Counted from the stretch's first letter, positions 6,492-15,588 are shown. The stretch: 40,543 nucleotides of DNA from UPXZ01 sp964634605 (GCA_964634605.1 CAZWLJ010000031.1:1-40543), one strand, 5' to 3'. Notes: a model not told the origin generated them from the letters alone. Program-made: numbers and translations.

Positions 6492-8318
6492 CTAATTGAA
6501 TGCAATTTTAGCAAAACGTTCTCCTGATTTCATAATGTAAACCATATTTCTCTGCAATCCTTCAACCGTGATAAGGGTTGAAGTCGCTTCAACTTTCTGT
6601 ACAAGTCTTCCGGAAACATCCCATACGTAAACATCTTCCAGTTCATCGGCACTCAGAAAAATCAGCACGCTCCCTTTGTTATCCATTACCGAAAGCCTTA
6701 ACTCTTTTTCGGGTAAATTGCCGTAGTAAAAAGAAATGATTCCTTCTAAATTCTCGGCAATTTCAGTCAGTGGATGTTCGAGCTTGGTACCGTCAATTTT
6801 CTCGAATTCAAAACTCCGAACCTGCGAAGTACCCGGAAACGGATCTCCAGCCAGTGTTTTTTCGCTGGCTATCTTATCGGCTTCCATGATGTCTACCGCC
6901 ATTTTTTCTGGATCGTTGTTTGGCTGGTTATAGTCCCAGTCGTTCTGATTGTAATTGATCCTGTAAATTAGCATGCCTTGTCCGGGCAGGTATTTATCCC
7001 AGCCTGTTTTCTGCCTGTTTTCCATCATGAAAAAATCAGCCGGTTTCGGATTATTACCCTGAAAATTGTGACTGTTTGACGGGGAAACCATATATGCTTC
7101 GTTGGCTGTGACCAGCGGCCGAATCAGCACATTTTTCGGAGTGATTAATAATTTCGGAGTCAGATAACCCAGCCTGAATCTTTCGAACGAATTGTAAGCC
7201 GGAGGGGTTCTTCCACTGTTGAGATAAGCTCCGCCATCCATAATATTCCAGTCGGATAGCGTATGGTGAGATGCTCCGTTAGTGGCATACATATCGGCAA
7301 GTCCTATCACATGACCAAATTCATGTGTAAAAGTGCCAATTCCGGCCATCGAAGAGCCCGATCTTCCGCGTAATTCAGATGTACAGGCATAATCTTCCAC
7401 CCTTTTACCATTGAATGTTACAGAGGCAACAGAACCATCGTAATTGCCGTCACCGAACATGCTTTTGGGATAAATACCCCAGCGATGAGGCCATATAGTA
7501 TTAGCTCCTCCCCATTCTGCTTCGTTATGCCCGGCAAAATATACGAATACATTATCAACAATATTATCGTTGTCGGCATCATAAACTGAGAAATCGACTC
7601 CTGCCTGATGAGCTGAATTACAAGCATCTGCTATCATCTGAAAAGGGATGCTGTCCATGTCGTACATATCATTATTGCCATAAAATGAATAGCCATGCGG
7701 TAAGGTGTACGGACCTACCACATCAAATACAGGACTGAATTTTCCCGATGAATTATCAATAAAATAATCGCGTGCCGAACCAGTTCCACCATTCGTGCTA
7801 TATCCTTTTTCATTCAGCATGGTTTCAAATGCTTTCTGAGGATCAGGGGTTACAAATGATAAATCGGCAAAATTAACCAGTATAATGAGCGAACGTGGTG
7901 AACCTGTACTCGGATAAACTCGTTTTTGTGAAGTTTTTTCAGATAGTTGTGGTCTCATGATCCGCATCTGAGCATTTGTCCCCGTTAAGTTCACATGCTG
8001 TTCCAGGCGCCTTATGAATAATCTTTCGGTGCTATTCCGCTCGTTTACATTTCTGGCCTTTACTTTTGTATCTTTCAGTTTGCCATCATAGTCTGTTGTG
8101 GCATAATTGTATACACCTTTCGTGTCTTTAATCAGCAAATAACCGTCTTCTGTTTCGGCAAAATGATGAAATTCATCTCCCCGAAGTCTGACATTGAGTA
8201 CCGTACCGTCGGGCTGCCGGATTTCAATCGGGTAGGGATATGCCGGAACTGCCTGAATATCAGAGCTGATAATGATGAGTAAAAATATCAGCCATGTGTT
8301 TATGATGAGTTTTTTCAT
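6492..8318 (-). CDS. M6 family secreted metalloprotease with T9SS type-A sorting domain
   Basis: The 608-aa product has a signal peptide (1-23), an N-terminal propeptide-like region with the PDG...RGDEFHHFAET signature common to M6 proteases, and the zinc site HEFGHVIGLAD (332-342) in which His332, Glu333, His336 and Asp342 are the expected metal/catalytic residues. A Met-turn WNIMDGG follows at 357-363. The last 75 or so residues form a beta domain ending in VWDVSGRL...VEGL...YIMKSGERFAKIAFN, matching T9SS type-A C-terminal sorting signals, so the enzyme is predicted to reach the cell surface or medium. M6 proteases (immune inhibitor A type) degrade host or environmental proteins. A weak -7 element is at 8339-8346. 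Confidence 0.92.
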   Translation of the reverse strand: MKKLIINTWLIFLLIIISSDIQAVPAYPYPIEIRQPDGTVLNVRLRGDEFHHFAETEDGYLLIKDTKGVYNYATTDYDGKLKDTKVKARNVNERNSTERLFIRRLEQHVNLTGTNAQMRIMRPQLSEKTSQKRVYPSTGSPRSLIILVNFADLSFVTPDPQKAFETMLNEKGYSTNGGTGSARDYFIDNSSGKFSPVFDVVGPYTLPHGYSFYGNNDMYDMDSIPFQMIADACNSAHQAGVDFSVYDADNDNIVDNVFVYFAGHNEAEWGGANTIWPHRWGIYPKSMFGDGNYDGSVASVTFNGKRVEDYACTSELRGRSGSSMAGIGTFTHEFGHVIGLADMYATNGASHHTLSDWNIMDGGAYLNSGRTPPAYNSFERFRLGYLTPKLLITPKNVLIRPLVTANEAYMVSPSNSHNFQGNNPKPADFFMMENRQKTGWDKYLPGQGMLIYRINYNQNDWDYNQPNNDPEKMAVDIMEADKIASEKTLAGDPFPGTSQVRSFEFEKIDGTKLEHPLTEIAENLEGIISFYYGNLPEKELRLSVMDNKGSVLIFLSADELEDVYVWDVSGRLVQKVEATSTLITVEGLQRNMVYIMKSGERFAKIAFN

Positions 8319-8338
8319 TCTATTGTAATTGTTTTTTA

Positions 8339-8346
8339 CAAATTTA
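8339..8346 (-). promoter_or_regulatory. Candidate -7 element for the M6 protease gene
   Basis: The minus strand reads TAAATTTG, matching TAnnTTTG, 20 bases upstream of the ATG. No TTTG stands at the proper -33 distance, so support is partial. Confidence 0.35.
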
Positions 8347-8411
8347 TTGTTTTTCTTTCAATACCTGATAGTTCTTCAGGATATTAACGTCTAATTGTGA
8401 AAGAAACTATT

Positions 8412-10955
8412 TTATTCAAATTCCACAATAGTAATACCTGCTCCCCCAAACTGAACATGTTCGTCGTGAAATTTCTTTACACCATACACCGTTGAAAGAT
8501 ACTGACGAATAAGCTGGCGCAGAATGCCGTTGCCGGTTCCGTGTAAGATTCTAACACTTCCGGTTCCAACCATCAGGGCATCGTCAATATAATATGTGAC
8601 AGCCTGCAATGCTTCATCGCCCCGCATCCCCCTTACGTCGATTTCCTGTTTGAAATTCAGTTTTCGTTCACGGACATCGTCTGTAACGGATTTACCAGGA
8701 TTTTCGTATTTACGTTTTTCCTTTTTCAACTGGTTGCCCGACACAATTTCGAGTTGACTTGCCTTTACTGTGGATTTAAGCTGACCGAATGCTACAACAA
8801 CATTTTTATCGTTAAGTTCAATAATTGTGCCTGTTGCCGACTGGTTTTTCAGACGTACTGTTTGGCCTATTTCCGGATGGATGTTTTCGGGGTTTTTGGC
8901 GCTTTTATCTATGTGACGAGCTTTTGATTTCGAAACTGATTTTTTTAATACCGGTTTTCTTAAATCTCTTTCAGTTGCCGGATCAGACTTTATTTGTGTT
9001 CCGAATTCTTCGAATTCTTTCCTGGTTTTACGGGTTTTTTCCTTTTCCGCTTTTGCTTCTATGATTTCCCTGATTGTGTTTTCAATTTTTGCGTTAGCAC
9101 TTTTCAGCAGATTTTCAGCTTCTTCCCTGGCTTTGAGAGTAATTTCCTTACGTTTTTTTTCGGTTATTTCCAGTTCGGCTTCGTATCTGGCAAGTGTTTC
9201 CTCCAGTCGTTTTTCTTTCTGCCTTATTTCCTGACGTTTTCGTTCCCAGTAACGTTTATCCCTGACAATATCCTGCAGGTGTTTATCATAATCCATATGT
9301 TCGGTCCCGACTTTATTTGCTGCATCGGCAATCAAATCCTCGGGCAAACCGATTTTACGGGCAATCTCAACTGCAAATGAACTTCCGGGATTGCCGGTTA
9401 CAAGCTGAAACAATGGCTGAAGATGCTGACGGTCATAGAGCATGGCACCGTTAACGATTCCTTCTGTAGACTCAGCAAAGTGTTTCAGGTTGGTGTAGTG
9501 TGTTGTTATCACTCCGAATGCTTTATTCCGGTTGATTCGCTCCAGTGCAGCTTCGGCAATAGCGCCTCCGATTTGCGGCTCTGTACCACTGCCAAATTCA
9601 TCAATCAGAATCAGTGTTTTGCTGTTGCTGTTTCGAATGAAATGCTTCATATTCAGCAGATGCGAACTGTAGGTTGAAAGGTCGTTTTCGATGGACTGCT
9701 CATCGCCAATATCGATAAACAACTGATGAAATATACCGCACCGGCTGTTTTCGTGGACGGGAATAAGCATGCCACACTGAAGCATATACTGAACCAGTGC
9801 AACTGTTTTCAGGCAAACAGATTTTCCGCCAGCGTTAGGACCTGAGATTAGCAGTATTCGCTGATTTTCATTCAGTGTGATATTCAGCGGTATAACTTCG
9901 CGGTTTTGTTTTTTTAGTGAAAGAAAGAGCAGGGGATGAATGGCTTTGCTCCATTCAAGCTGGCAGATATCTTCCACATTGGGTTTTATTGCATTAAACT
10001 GGCTGGCAAAGAGTGATTTTGCTCTTAAAAAATCAATTATGCCCAGAAAATACTGCGACTGAAAAATGTCTCCGAAATGAGGCCTCAGGTAACTTGTAAA
10101 TTCTACCAGAATACGGATGATTTCGCGACGTTCCTCACTTTCCAGTTCACGAACCCGGTTATTAGCTTCCACAACCTGCTGAGGCTCAATGAAAACAGTT
10201 TTGCCGGTAGCGCTCTCGTCATGCACTATCCCGTTAACTTTCCGTTTGAAAGCCGGTGAAACGGGAATGACTAAGCGGCCCTCGCGAATAGTGGGAGCGA
10301 TGTCTTTTTCCACATAACCATCGGCCTGCGCCTGACGAAGTATGGCATTCAGGGTTTTGGAAATTCCGCTTTGGGTATGAAAAATGTCTTTACGGATTCG
10401 GGCTAGTTCGGGTGAAGCATTGTCTTTTATCTTGCCAAATTTATTGATAATGGCATCTATCTGTTTGATTATTAATGCAAATGACTGAATTTCAGCAATA
10501 AGCAAGTGCAGCTGCGGAAAGATTTCTGCTTTTTGCTTACTGATAAAGTTCACCAGTCTCTGGACTGCTTCCAGCGATCGTTTCAGGTCGAAAATTTCAC
10601 TCTCGTCCAGATACATACCTTCTGCATGTACCCTGGAAAGTGAACTCCTGATATCAAAAAAATCACCAACCGGCATTTCTTCTATTTCAGAGGAAACCAG
10701 TTGAAGCATTTCGCTGGTTTGGCTCAGCTGATCCGAGATGTGCTGAAAACGAACAGAGAAATTCATTTCATCCACCTTTTCTTCACCGAGAGGGCACAGA
10801 CAGTAACCTTTCAGTTTCTGCCGGATGGAATCAAATGAAATTTTTTGTTCAAAAGTAGCAGGATAGAGAGATCCGCCGAAACCTTCCCGAAGCGGGGATT
10901 TTTCATTATCCGGACTTTTGAATTCTGATTGTATGTTGGTAGTATTAAAACTCAT
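8412..10955 (-). CDS. mutS2: Endonuclease MutS2 (MutS-like ATPase with Smr domain)
   Basis: The 847-aa product has the MutS core and clamp helices, Walker A GPNAGGKS (372-379), Walker B LILIDEFG (448-455), a long charged coiled coil (about 560-650), a KOW-like linker and a C-terminal Smr nuclease domain with IDVRG (772-776) and HGTGNG (805-810). MutS2 suppresses homologous recombination and, in other bacteria, splits collided ribosomes. The family normally begins close to the YPATFEQKISFDSIR block, here residues 31-45. The preceding 30 residues are extra and contain a repeat-like peptide (17-30). No internal ATG lies between residue 1 and Met64, so this start seems forced unless a non-ATG codon is used. 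An ADP-ribosylglycohydrolase gene lies 15 bp upstream on the same strand. Confidence 0.95.
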   Translation of the reverse strand: MSFNTTNIQSEFKSPDNEKSPLREGFGGSLYPATFEQKISFDSIRQKLKGYCLCPLGEEKVDEMNFSVRFQHISDQLSQTSEMLQLVSSEIEEMPVGDFFDIRSSLSRVHAEGMYLDESEIFDLKRSLEAVQRLVNFISKQKAEIFPQLHLLIAEIQSFALIIKQIDAIINKFGKIKDNASPELARIRKDIFHTQSGISKTLNAILRQAQADGYVEKDIAPTIREGRLVIPVSPAFKRKVNGIVHDESATGKTVFIEPQQVVEANNRVRELESEERREIIRILVEFTSYLRPHFGDIFQSQYFLGIIDFLRAKSLFASQFNAIKPNVEDICQLEWSKAIHPLLFLSLKKQNREVIPLNITLNENQRILLISGPNAGGKSVCLKTVALVQYMLQCGMLIPVHENSRCGIFHQLFIDIGDEQSIENDLSTYSSHLLNMKHFIRNSNSKTLILIDEFGSGTEPQIGGAIAEAALERINRNKAFGVITTHYTNLKHFAESTEGIVNGAMLYDRQHLQPLFQLVTGNPGSSFAVEIARKIGLPEDLIADAANKVGTEHMDYDKHLQDIVRDKRYWERKRQEIRQKEKRLEETLARYEAELEITEKKRKEITLKAREEAENLLKSANAKIENTIREIIEAKAEKEKTRKTRKEFEEFGTQIKSDPATERDLRKPVLKKSVSKSKARHIDKSAKNPENIHPEIGQTVRLKNQSATGTIIELNDKNVVVAFGQLKSTVKASQLEIVSGNQLKKEKRKYENPGKSVTDDVRERKLNFKQEIDVRGMRGDEALQAVTYYIDDALMVGTGSVRILHGTGNGILRQLIRQYLSTVYGVKKFHDEHVQFGGAGITIVEFE
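10866..10907 (-). repeat. Possible dispersed-repeat-derived segment in mutS2
   Basis: Codons 17-30 of mutS2 encode NEKSPLREGFGGSL, a proline/glycine-rich peptide of the kind made by translated dispersed palindromic repeats (a 'SPL..GF.G' pattern). At DNA level it contains a CCC...GGGG-rich imperfect palindrome (CTTCCCGAAGCGGGGA). No second copy was seen in this window, so the repeat nature is inferred. Confidence 0.35.
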
Positions 10956-10970
10956 TTTCTAATATCCGGT

Positions 10971-11747
10971 TCATTTTTTCAGTAAGCAGCTCTGAAAGTC
11001 TTTCAGAACGATTTTCATGTCGTCGGGCAAAAAGCTGACGGCTCTTTGAGCAAAATGAAGCGGAATTCCATAATAAGCTTCTGCAATTCCGCCTGTGATG
11101 GCACCTATGGTGTCGCTGTCGCCACCGATTGAAATGGCATTTCGGATTGCATCTTCGAAATTACCGCTTTCAAAAAAGCAGATCAACGCTTCAGGTAAAG
11201 TTCCCTGGCAAGTTTCGTTGAATGAGTAGTTTTTTCTTATTTCATCAACGCTTCGGTCAAACTTATAACCAAAATTTTGCTCAATATAGTGTTTTATGTA
11301 GGTTTTATCCTTTCCGTTTCGGGCAAGAAAAACCGCAACAGCTGCTGCCTGAGCGCCTTTGATTCCCTCGGGGTGGTTGTGAGTGCATTCGGCGCTTTCG
11401 CGTGCTTCATCCAGCACTTTTTGTTCGGTATCAAAAAGCCATCCGATGGAACTTACCCGCATAGCAGATCCGTTGCCGTAACTGCCGTAAGGTTTCTGAG
11501 TTTCGGAGTCCATCCATCTCAAAAACGAACTTCCGTACGCGCCCTTCGGGTTCGGATATTTCATTGCCCACTGATGGATTGTTTTCCCGTAATCTTTCGC
11601 ATGAAGTGCGGCATCAGCCACAGCAATTGTCAGCACACTGTCGTCTGTATAATTGCTACCCAACGGAAACATTTCAAAATGATAATCCCTTGTATTGAAA
11701 AATTCGTAGGTTGAACCTGCAATATCGCCAAAAATAGAGCCAAGCAT
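10971..11747 (-). CDS. ADP-ribosylglycohydrolase family protein
   Basis: The 258-aa product is a single ADP-ribosylglycohydrolase (DraG/ARH) domain. It has the GDIAGSTYEF N-terminus, the first metal site TDD at 34-36, and GGDSDTIGAITGG (208-220) carrying the second pair of metal-binding aspartates. Such enzymes remove ADP-ribose from proteins, nucleic acids or small molecules using two Mg ions. There is no ADP-ribosyltransferase next to it, so the substrate is unclear. The stop is 15 bp before mutS2, so the two are probably cotranscribed. No membrane or signal segment is seen. Family certain, function in this cell open. Confidence 0.92.
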   Translation of the reverse strand: MLGSIFGDIAGSTYEFFNTRDYHFEMFPLGSNYTDDSVLTIAVADAALHAKDYGKTIHQWAMKYPNPKGAYGSSFLRWMDSETQKPYGSYGNGSAMRVSSIGWLFDTEQKVLDEARESAECTHNHPEGIKGAQAAAVAVFLARNGKDKTYIKHYIEQNFGYKFDRSVDEIRKNYSFNETCQGTLPEALICFFESGNFEDAIRNAISIGGDSDTIGAITGGIAEAYYGIPLHFAQRAVSFLPDDMKIVLKDFQSCLLKK

Positions 11748-11864
11748 AGTTAAAATTTTGCGATTCTTGTATTTAATACTTACAACTGAATATTGAAGTA
11801 ATTGTATTTGAAGTTGATTAATAACATACTTTTAAAATTATCCCTTACCGGAAGATTCCCGGAG

Positions 11865-12665
11865 CTATTTCTTTTTCGCTTTCTCCCATATGACATCCAT
11901 TTCGGCCAGCGACATATTTTTGAGGTCAATGCCTTTGGCTATGGTTTCTGCTTCGAGAAAGTTGAAGCGTTGGGTAAATTTTTGGTTCGTGCGTTCGAGA
12001 GCAGTATCCGGATTGATATCATAAAGCCGGGCGGCGTTTACAAGACTGAAAAATACATCACCCAATTCCGCTTCCATTTTATCTTTGTCCATTTTGTCCA
12101 CCTCGGTCTGAAACTCACTGATTTCCTCTTTAACCTTGTCCCAAACCTGCTCGCGGTATTCCCAGTCGAAGCCCATACTTGCCGCCTTCTCCTGAATACG
12201 GTATGATTTAATCAATGTAGGCAACGATGCCGGTACGCCTCCCAAAACGGTTTTATTGCCGTCTTTCTCTTTCAGCTTCAGGTTTTCCCAGTTCTGAATC
12301 ACTTTTGTGCTGTCGCCATTCACATCCACATCGCCAAAAACGTGCGGATGACGAAAAATAAGTTTCTCGTTGATGGTTTTGCATACATCGTAAATGTCGA
12401 AATCACTGGTTTCGCTACCCATTTGTGAATAGAATACAATGTGTAACAGCAAATCACCAAGTTCTTTTTTGATGGATGGCATGTCATTTTGCAGTATTGC
12501 ATCAGACAATTCGTACACTTCTTCGACGGAGTTGGAGCGTATGCTTTCGAAAGTTTGCTCGCGGTCCCACGGGCATTCAGCCCTTAATCGTTTCATTATA
12601 TTCAAAAGCCGTTCAAATTCTGCTAATTTTTCTGCTGTGGAATGTGGATTGTAAGTATTGTCCAT
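11865..12665 (-). CDS. mazG: Nucleoside triphosphate pyrophosphohydrolase MazG
   Basis: The product is 266 aa, the normal length for the two-domain MazG. The first domain has CPWDREQTFESIRSN and the metal-binding EEVYE (48-52) with ELGD (68-71). The second repeats the pattern with EEISEF and ELGDVFFSLVN. The C-terminus ends with the usual MDVIWEKAKKK. MazG hydrolyses (d)NTPs to monophosphates and cleans non-canonical nucleotides. The gene stands alone on the minus strand, 117 bp upstream of the ADP-ribosylglycohydrolase. Two overlapping candidate -7 elements lie just before the ATG (12686-12701). Confidence 0.95.
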   Translation of the reverse strand: MDNTYNPHSTAEKLAEFERLLNIMKRLRAECPWDREQTFESIRSNSVEEVYELSDAILQNDMPSIKKELGDLLLHIVFYSQMGSETSDFDIYDVCKTINEKLIFRHPHVFGDVDVNGDSTKVIQNWENLKLKEKDGNKTVLGGVPASLPTLIKSYRIQEKAASMGFDWEYREQVWDKVKEEISEFQTEVDKMDKDKMEAELGDVFFSLVNAARLYDINPDTALERTNQKFTQRFNFLEAETIAKGIDLKNMSLAEMDVIWEKAKKK

Positions 12666-12685
12666 TTTTTCAATTTATTGATTTG

Positions 12686-12701
12686 CAAAGTTACAAATAT
12701 A
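12686..12701 (-). promoter_or_regulatory. Candidate -7 element(s) for mazG
   Basis: The minus strand carries TAACTTTG (12686-12693) immediately preceded by TATATTTG (12694-12701); both match TAnnTTTG. The nearer one gives a leader of about 15 nt. A -33 TTTG at 19 bp is not evident for either. Confidence 0.45.
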
Positions 12702-12852
12702 ATTTTATAAGTTGATTTTCGTTTCCTGAATCCCTGCAAAACAATTCACTGTAAAAACTTTTTCTGTTTTAACTAAAACCGGCATGGTTTATGATTATTC
12801 AGGAATGTTCAATTCAAAATCATTTTTTTTAACAATTTAACTTATTTGCTAA

Positions 12853-13191
12853 ATGAACAATTCTGAAAAAACGTATGACGCCGTACTTGACGCCAGTCCG
12901 GGAGCACAACAGATTGGAAATGATGTGAAATTACCTTCGCTTCCTTTTTGTGTACTGATGGATGCTGTCGGGATGGCCAGTTATCTGTTTCCGGGTATTG
13001 GTGAGTCTTTTGATATGGTATGGGCACCCATTTCCGGTTTTATATTCATGAGATCATTTGGAGGGATGACCGGAAAAATAGGCGGTTTAATCTCTATGGT
13101 CGAAGAAGCTGTTCCTTTTATTGATATTATTCCTACTTTTACAATTGGGTATTTTTACTCCAAACACCAATTGAACAAAGTAAAGAAATAA
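12853..13191 (+). CDS. Small conserved-looking membrane protein, unrecognised
   Basis: The product is 112 aa with no family I can name. A polar N-terminus (1-30) precedes two hydrophobic segments, about 31-68 (with the WAPISGFIFMRSFGG block) and 78-102 (EEAVPFIDIIPTFTIGYFY), and a short basic tail. The paired motifs WAPIS..IF and EE..PF.DIIPTFT, both at membrane boundaries, suggest a structured two- or three-helix protein and not random sequence. The gene is divergent from mazG, convergent with the acyltransferase gene and followed by its own strong terminator, so it is a genuine single-gene unit. No function is proposed. Confidence 0.7.
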   Translation: MNNSEKTYDAVLDASPGAQQIGNDVKLPSLPFCVLMDAVGMASYLFPGIGESFDMVWAPISGFIFMRSFGGMTGKIGGLISMVEEAVPFIDIIPTFTIGYFYSKHQLNKVKK

Positions 13192-13207
13192 AAATAACCT
13201 GAAAATC

Positions 13208-13248
13208 ATCTCTGCCGGAAAAAGTAATTTCTGGCAGAGATTTTTTTT
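13208..13248 (+). terminator. Rho-independent terminator after the small membrane protein gene
   Basis: A 9-bp GC-containing stem (13208-13216 with 13233-13241), extendable by GAAA/TTTC inside, is followed by an 8-base T run. The T run is only on the plus side, so it serves the plus-strand gene. Confidence 0.85.
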
Positions 13249-13250
13249 AT

Positions 13251-14558
13251 TCAGATTTCCGTTTTCATTGCTGCCATTATATTTTCCCAGTCTTTTCCAT
13301 GGTTTTTTTTCCTGAACTGCCTTACCGTTTCCATTCTGTTCAATTCTCTCCACCATTTCCGCCAATAGCTGCCGAAGTAAAACAAAACGGGCGAAGCTAA
13401 TAAGTAGATAAGTGCATACATCGGATTTCCGGATGCCACACTCACTATAATTGCCTGAATAATGTAAAGTAAGGGCACAACAAAAATCCCTGTTACCAAC
13501 CGGACAGTACTGATAAACTGTTTATCTTTTACAACCGTCAGCAGTTTCTTGTAAATCAGAACAGGGATAAGCGTATTGAGCAGACCTGCAAATGCAAGGG
13601 GGAAAACCATAACAAGTAACAAAGCCCTGATGAAGATTGCCGCGAAATTTTTAGGATGTGCAATGGGAAATACAGAAGAGATTCTGTTGCTTTTCAAAGT
13701 TTCAACAGCACTTCTAATCCCGGAAATTTTATCGGAATATTGCTGCGGATCTTTTTCTTTCAGTTTTTTCAGGTTTCTGATTATTTCCTGCGATGCATGT
13801 ACCAGTCCGTCGCTTTCGGGGAATGAATTATCAGTCAGCGTTTTGACATTTACATCTATCAAAGCTGATATTTCATCGTAATCTTCTTCGGGAATATCCA
13901 CCACATATTCGCGAAGGCGGGCATCCAGATCGAGCCGGAGCTGATTGATTGCCATGTTTTCATCCTGCATATAAAGTTCCTTATAATCAGCCACTTTCAC
14001 AGGTTTTCCGTAAGTTATATACAGGTCTGACAAGAAACTGTCCTTATTGGTGTAATAAAATGATACGGGTATAATATGTGTATCAAGTGAAAAACCACTG
14101 ACCGCTTCGGTAGGCAACGCTATTCGGGGAATGGCTTTCTGAAGCGGCAGCAGATTCTGATGCGGATTGTGTTTGGCTTCCGGGAAAAGGCAAAGCGGTA
14201 TGTTCTGTTGCAGTATCTGACTGCAAATCTGAAATATTTCCTGATTCTTCTGTAAATTTTCCTTTCCGTCCCTTAAACGATAAACCGGCATTATTCGCAG
14301 ATAGGTGAGGATACTTACAATTAATCTGCTTTTGAATATATCGGCACGACCCAAAAAAACAACCTGTTTCTTCATGTTGGCACGTACCAGAATCAATGCA
14401 TCAATCAGTGCATTCCGGTGCGTAGGGGCAAAGATTACAGGTTTATCCTGAGGGATGTTCTCATCACCGTTAATGATGTATTTCCGAAAATGCAAACGGA
14501 AAATATTATTCACGTGAAGTTGTAAAAGAAAGTATCTGAAGTCGAATTTTTTGAACAT
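13251..14558 (-). CDS. 1-acylglycerol-3-phosphate / glycerol-3-phosphate O-acyltransferase (PlsC-type)
   Basis: The 435-aa product has an N-terminal PlsC-fold acyltransferase domain: FAPTHRNALIDALIL (43-57, His47 and Asp53) and a block III FPEAKHNP (125-132). The His-Asp spacing is five residues instead of the four of classic HX4D. This HX5D form occurs in the Gat1/Gpt2-like subgroup. The block III glycine of FPEG is Ala here. After residue about 305 come several membrane helices, giving a long C-terminal membrane domain absent from simple PlsC. The enzyme probably acylates glycerol-phosphate or lysophosphatidate in the inner membrane. It is the downstream gene of a loose minus-strand run with the symporter and patatin genes. 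Confidence 0.85.
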   Translation of the reverse strand: MFKKFDFRYFLLQLHVNNIFRLHFRKYIINGDENIPQDKPVIFAPTHRNALIDALILVRANMKKQVVFLGRADIFKSRLIVSILTYLRIMPVYRLRDGKENLQKNQEIFQICSQILQQNIPLCLFPEAKHNPHQNLLPLQKAIPRIALPTEAVSGFSLDTHIIPVSFYYTNKDSFLSDLYITYGKPVKVADYKELYMQDENMAINQLRLDLDARLREYVVDIPEEDYDEISALIDVNVKTLTDNSFPESDGLVHASQEIIRNLKKLKEKDPQQYSDKISGIRSAVETLKSNRISSVFPIAHPKNFAAIFIRALLLVMVFPLAFAGLLNTLIPVLIYKKLLTVVKDKQFISTVRLVTGIFVVPLLYIIQAIIVSVASGNPMYALIYLLASPVLFYFGSYWRKWWRELNRMETVRQFRKKNHGKDWENIMAAMKTEI

Positions 14559-14610
14559 ACCGCAATCCCGTTTATTCTGTTTTTTTTGATTTATTCTGAT
14601 TCACCCGCGG

Positions 14611-15588
14611 TTAGTCCACAGGCAAGTCAACAGGACTGGCAACTTTATTTTTCCTTCCCCAGTAAAACGCCAGTCCCGAACCTGCAATAATGTGCCAGAC
14701 TCCCCACCATGCGGCAATAAAGGCCATACCGCCCAGTTCAAGTTCGGGCGGGAAAATTTTAGGATTGAAAATAAGCGCCAAACCCAAACCGGAATTCTGA
14801 ATCCCCGTTTCGATGGAAATCGTGCGGCTGTTTTTTACGTTTTCTTTAAATAATTTAGGGAACCAATATCCTATAATGAATCCTAACGCGTTATGAATGA
14901 GTACGATGAAAAATATTAAATGGATATATTTAAGGAAATGATCGAAATTGGATGCAAGTGCTCCCACGATAAATCCAATCAGTACAAACATCGAAGCCCA
15001 GCGAACAGGTTTTTGTACTTTTTCTCTGAAACCAGGGAAAAGTGAACCTAATATAAGCCCCAACATTACTGGAATACCTAATATAACTCCCACAGTCTGG
15101 AAAATTTGAGAAGGTTCGATAACCAATTCGACCAGATAGGGTGATTTTGCCGCGTAAAGTCCGCCCCAGAAAGAAAAGTTGAAAGGTGTCATTATAAGCG
15201 CAAAAATTGTGGAAATAGCTGTCAGGCTTACTGACAGAGCTACATTTCCCTTGGCCAGCATCGAAATCATGTTGGACACATTACCGCCCGGACATGACGC
15301 TACCAGAATCATCCCGAATGCCACTGCCGGTGTTGGATTAATGACTAAAACCAATAAATAGGTTGCGGCCGGTAACAAAAAATACTGCGAAACGATTCCC
15401 AGTATAATGGATTTAGGATTTTTTGCCAGATTTTTGAAATGGTCGGTTTTGATGCCCAGTGCCACTCCAAACATAACAAAAGCGATAGCAAAGTTCATGA
15501 AAAGTACTCCTCCGTCGCTGAAATTTAACCGTATTTTATCCAGCTGTTCTAAGTTGCCGAACAGTTTATAAAGCAGCAAGTCGTTCAT
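14611..15588 (-). CDS. Bile acid:sodium symporter family transporter
   Basis: The 325-aa product is almost entirely hydrophobic, with nine or ten predicted helices. The family signature is the CPGGNVSNMISMLAKGNVALSVSLTAIST block (starting near residue 94), which forms a sodium/substrate-binding crossover, and a second NSGLGLALIFNPK segment in the inverted repeat. Members (ASBT/NTCP, PF01758) carry bile acids, other organic anions or pantoate with sodium. The substrate here cannot be read from sequence. It lies 52 bp upstream of the acyltransferase gene and 67 bp downstream of the patatin gene, all minus strand, so a lipid- or steroid-related unit is possible but unproven. Confidence 0.92.
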   Translation of the reverse strand: MNDLLLYKLFGNLEQLDKIRLNFSDGGVLFMNFAIAFVMFGVALGIKTDHFKNLAKNPKSIILGIVSQYFLLPAATYLLVLVINPTPAVAFGMILVASCPGGNVSNMISMLAKGNVALSVSLTAISTIFALIMTPFNFSFWGGLYAAKSPYLVELVIEPSQIFQTVGVILGIPVMLGLILGSLFPGFREKVQKPVRWASMFVLIGFIVGALASNFDHFLKYIHLIFFIVLIHNALGFIIGYWFPKLFKENVKNSRTISIETGIQNSGLGLALIFNPKIFPPELELGGMAFIAAWWGVWHIIAGSGLAFYWGRKNKVASPVDLPVD

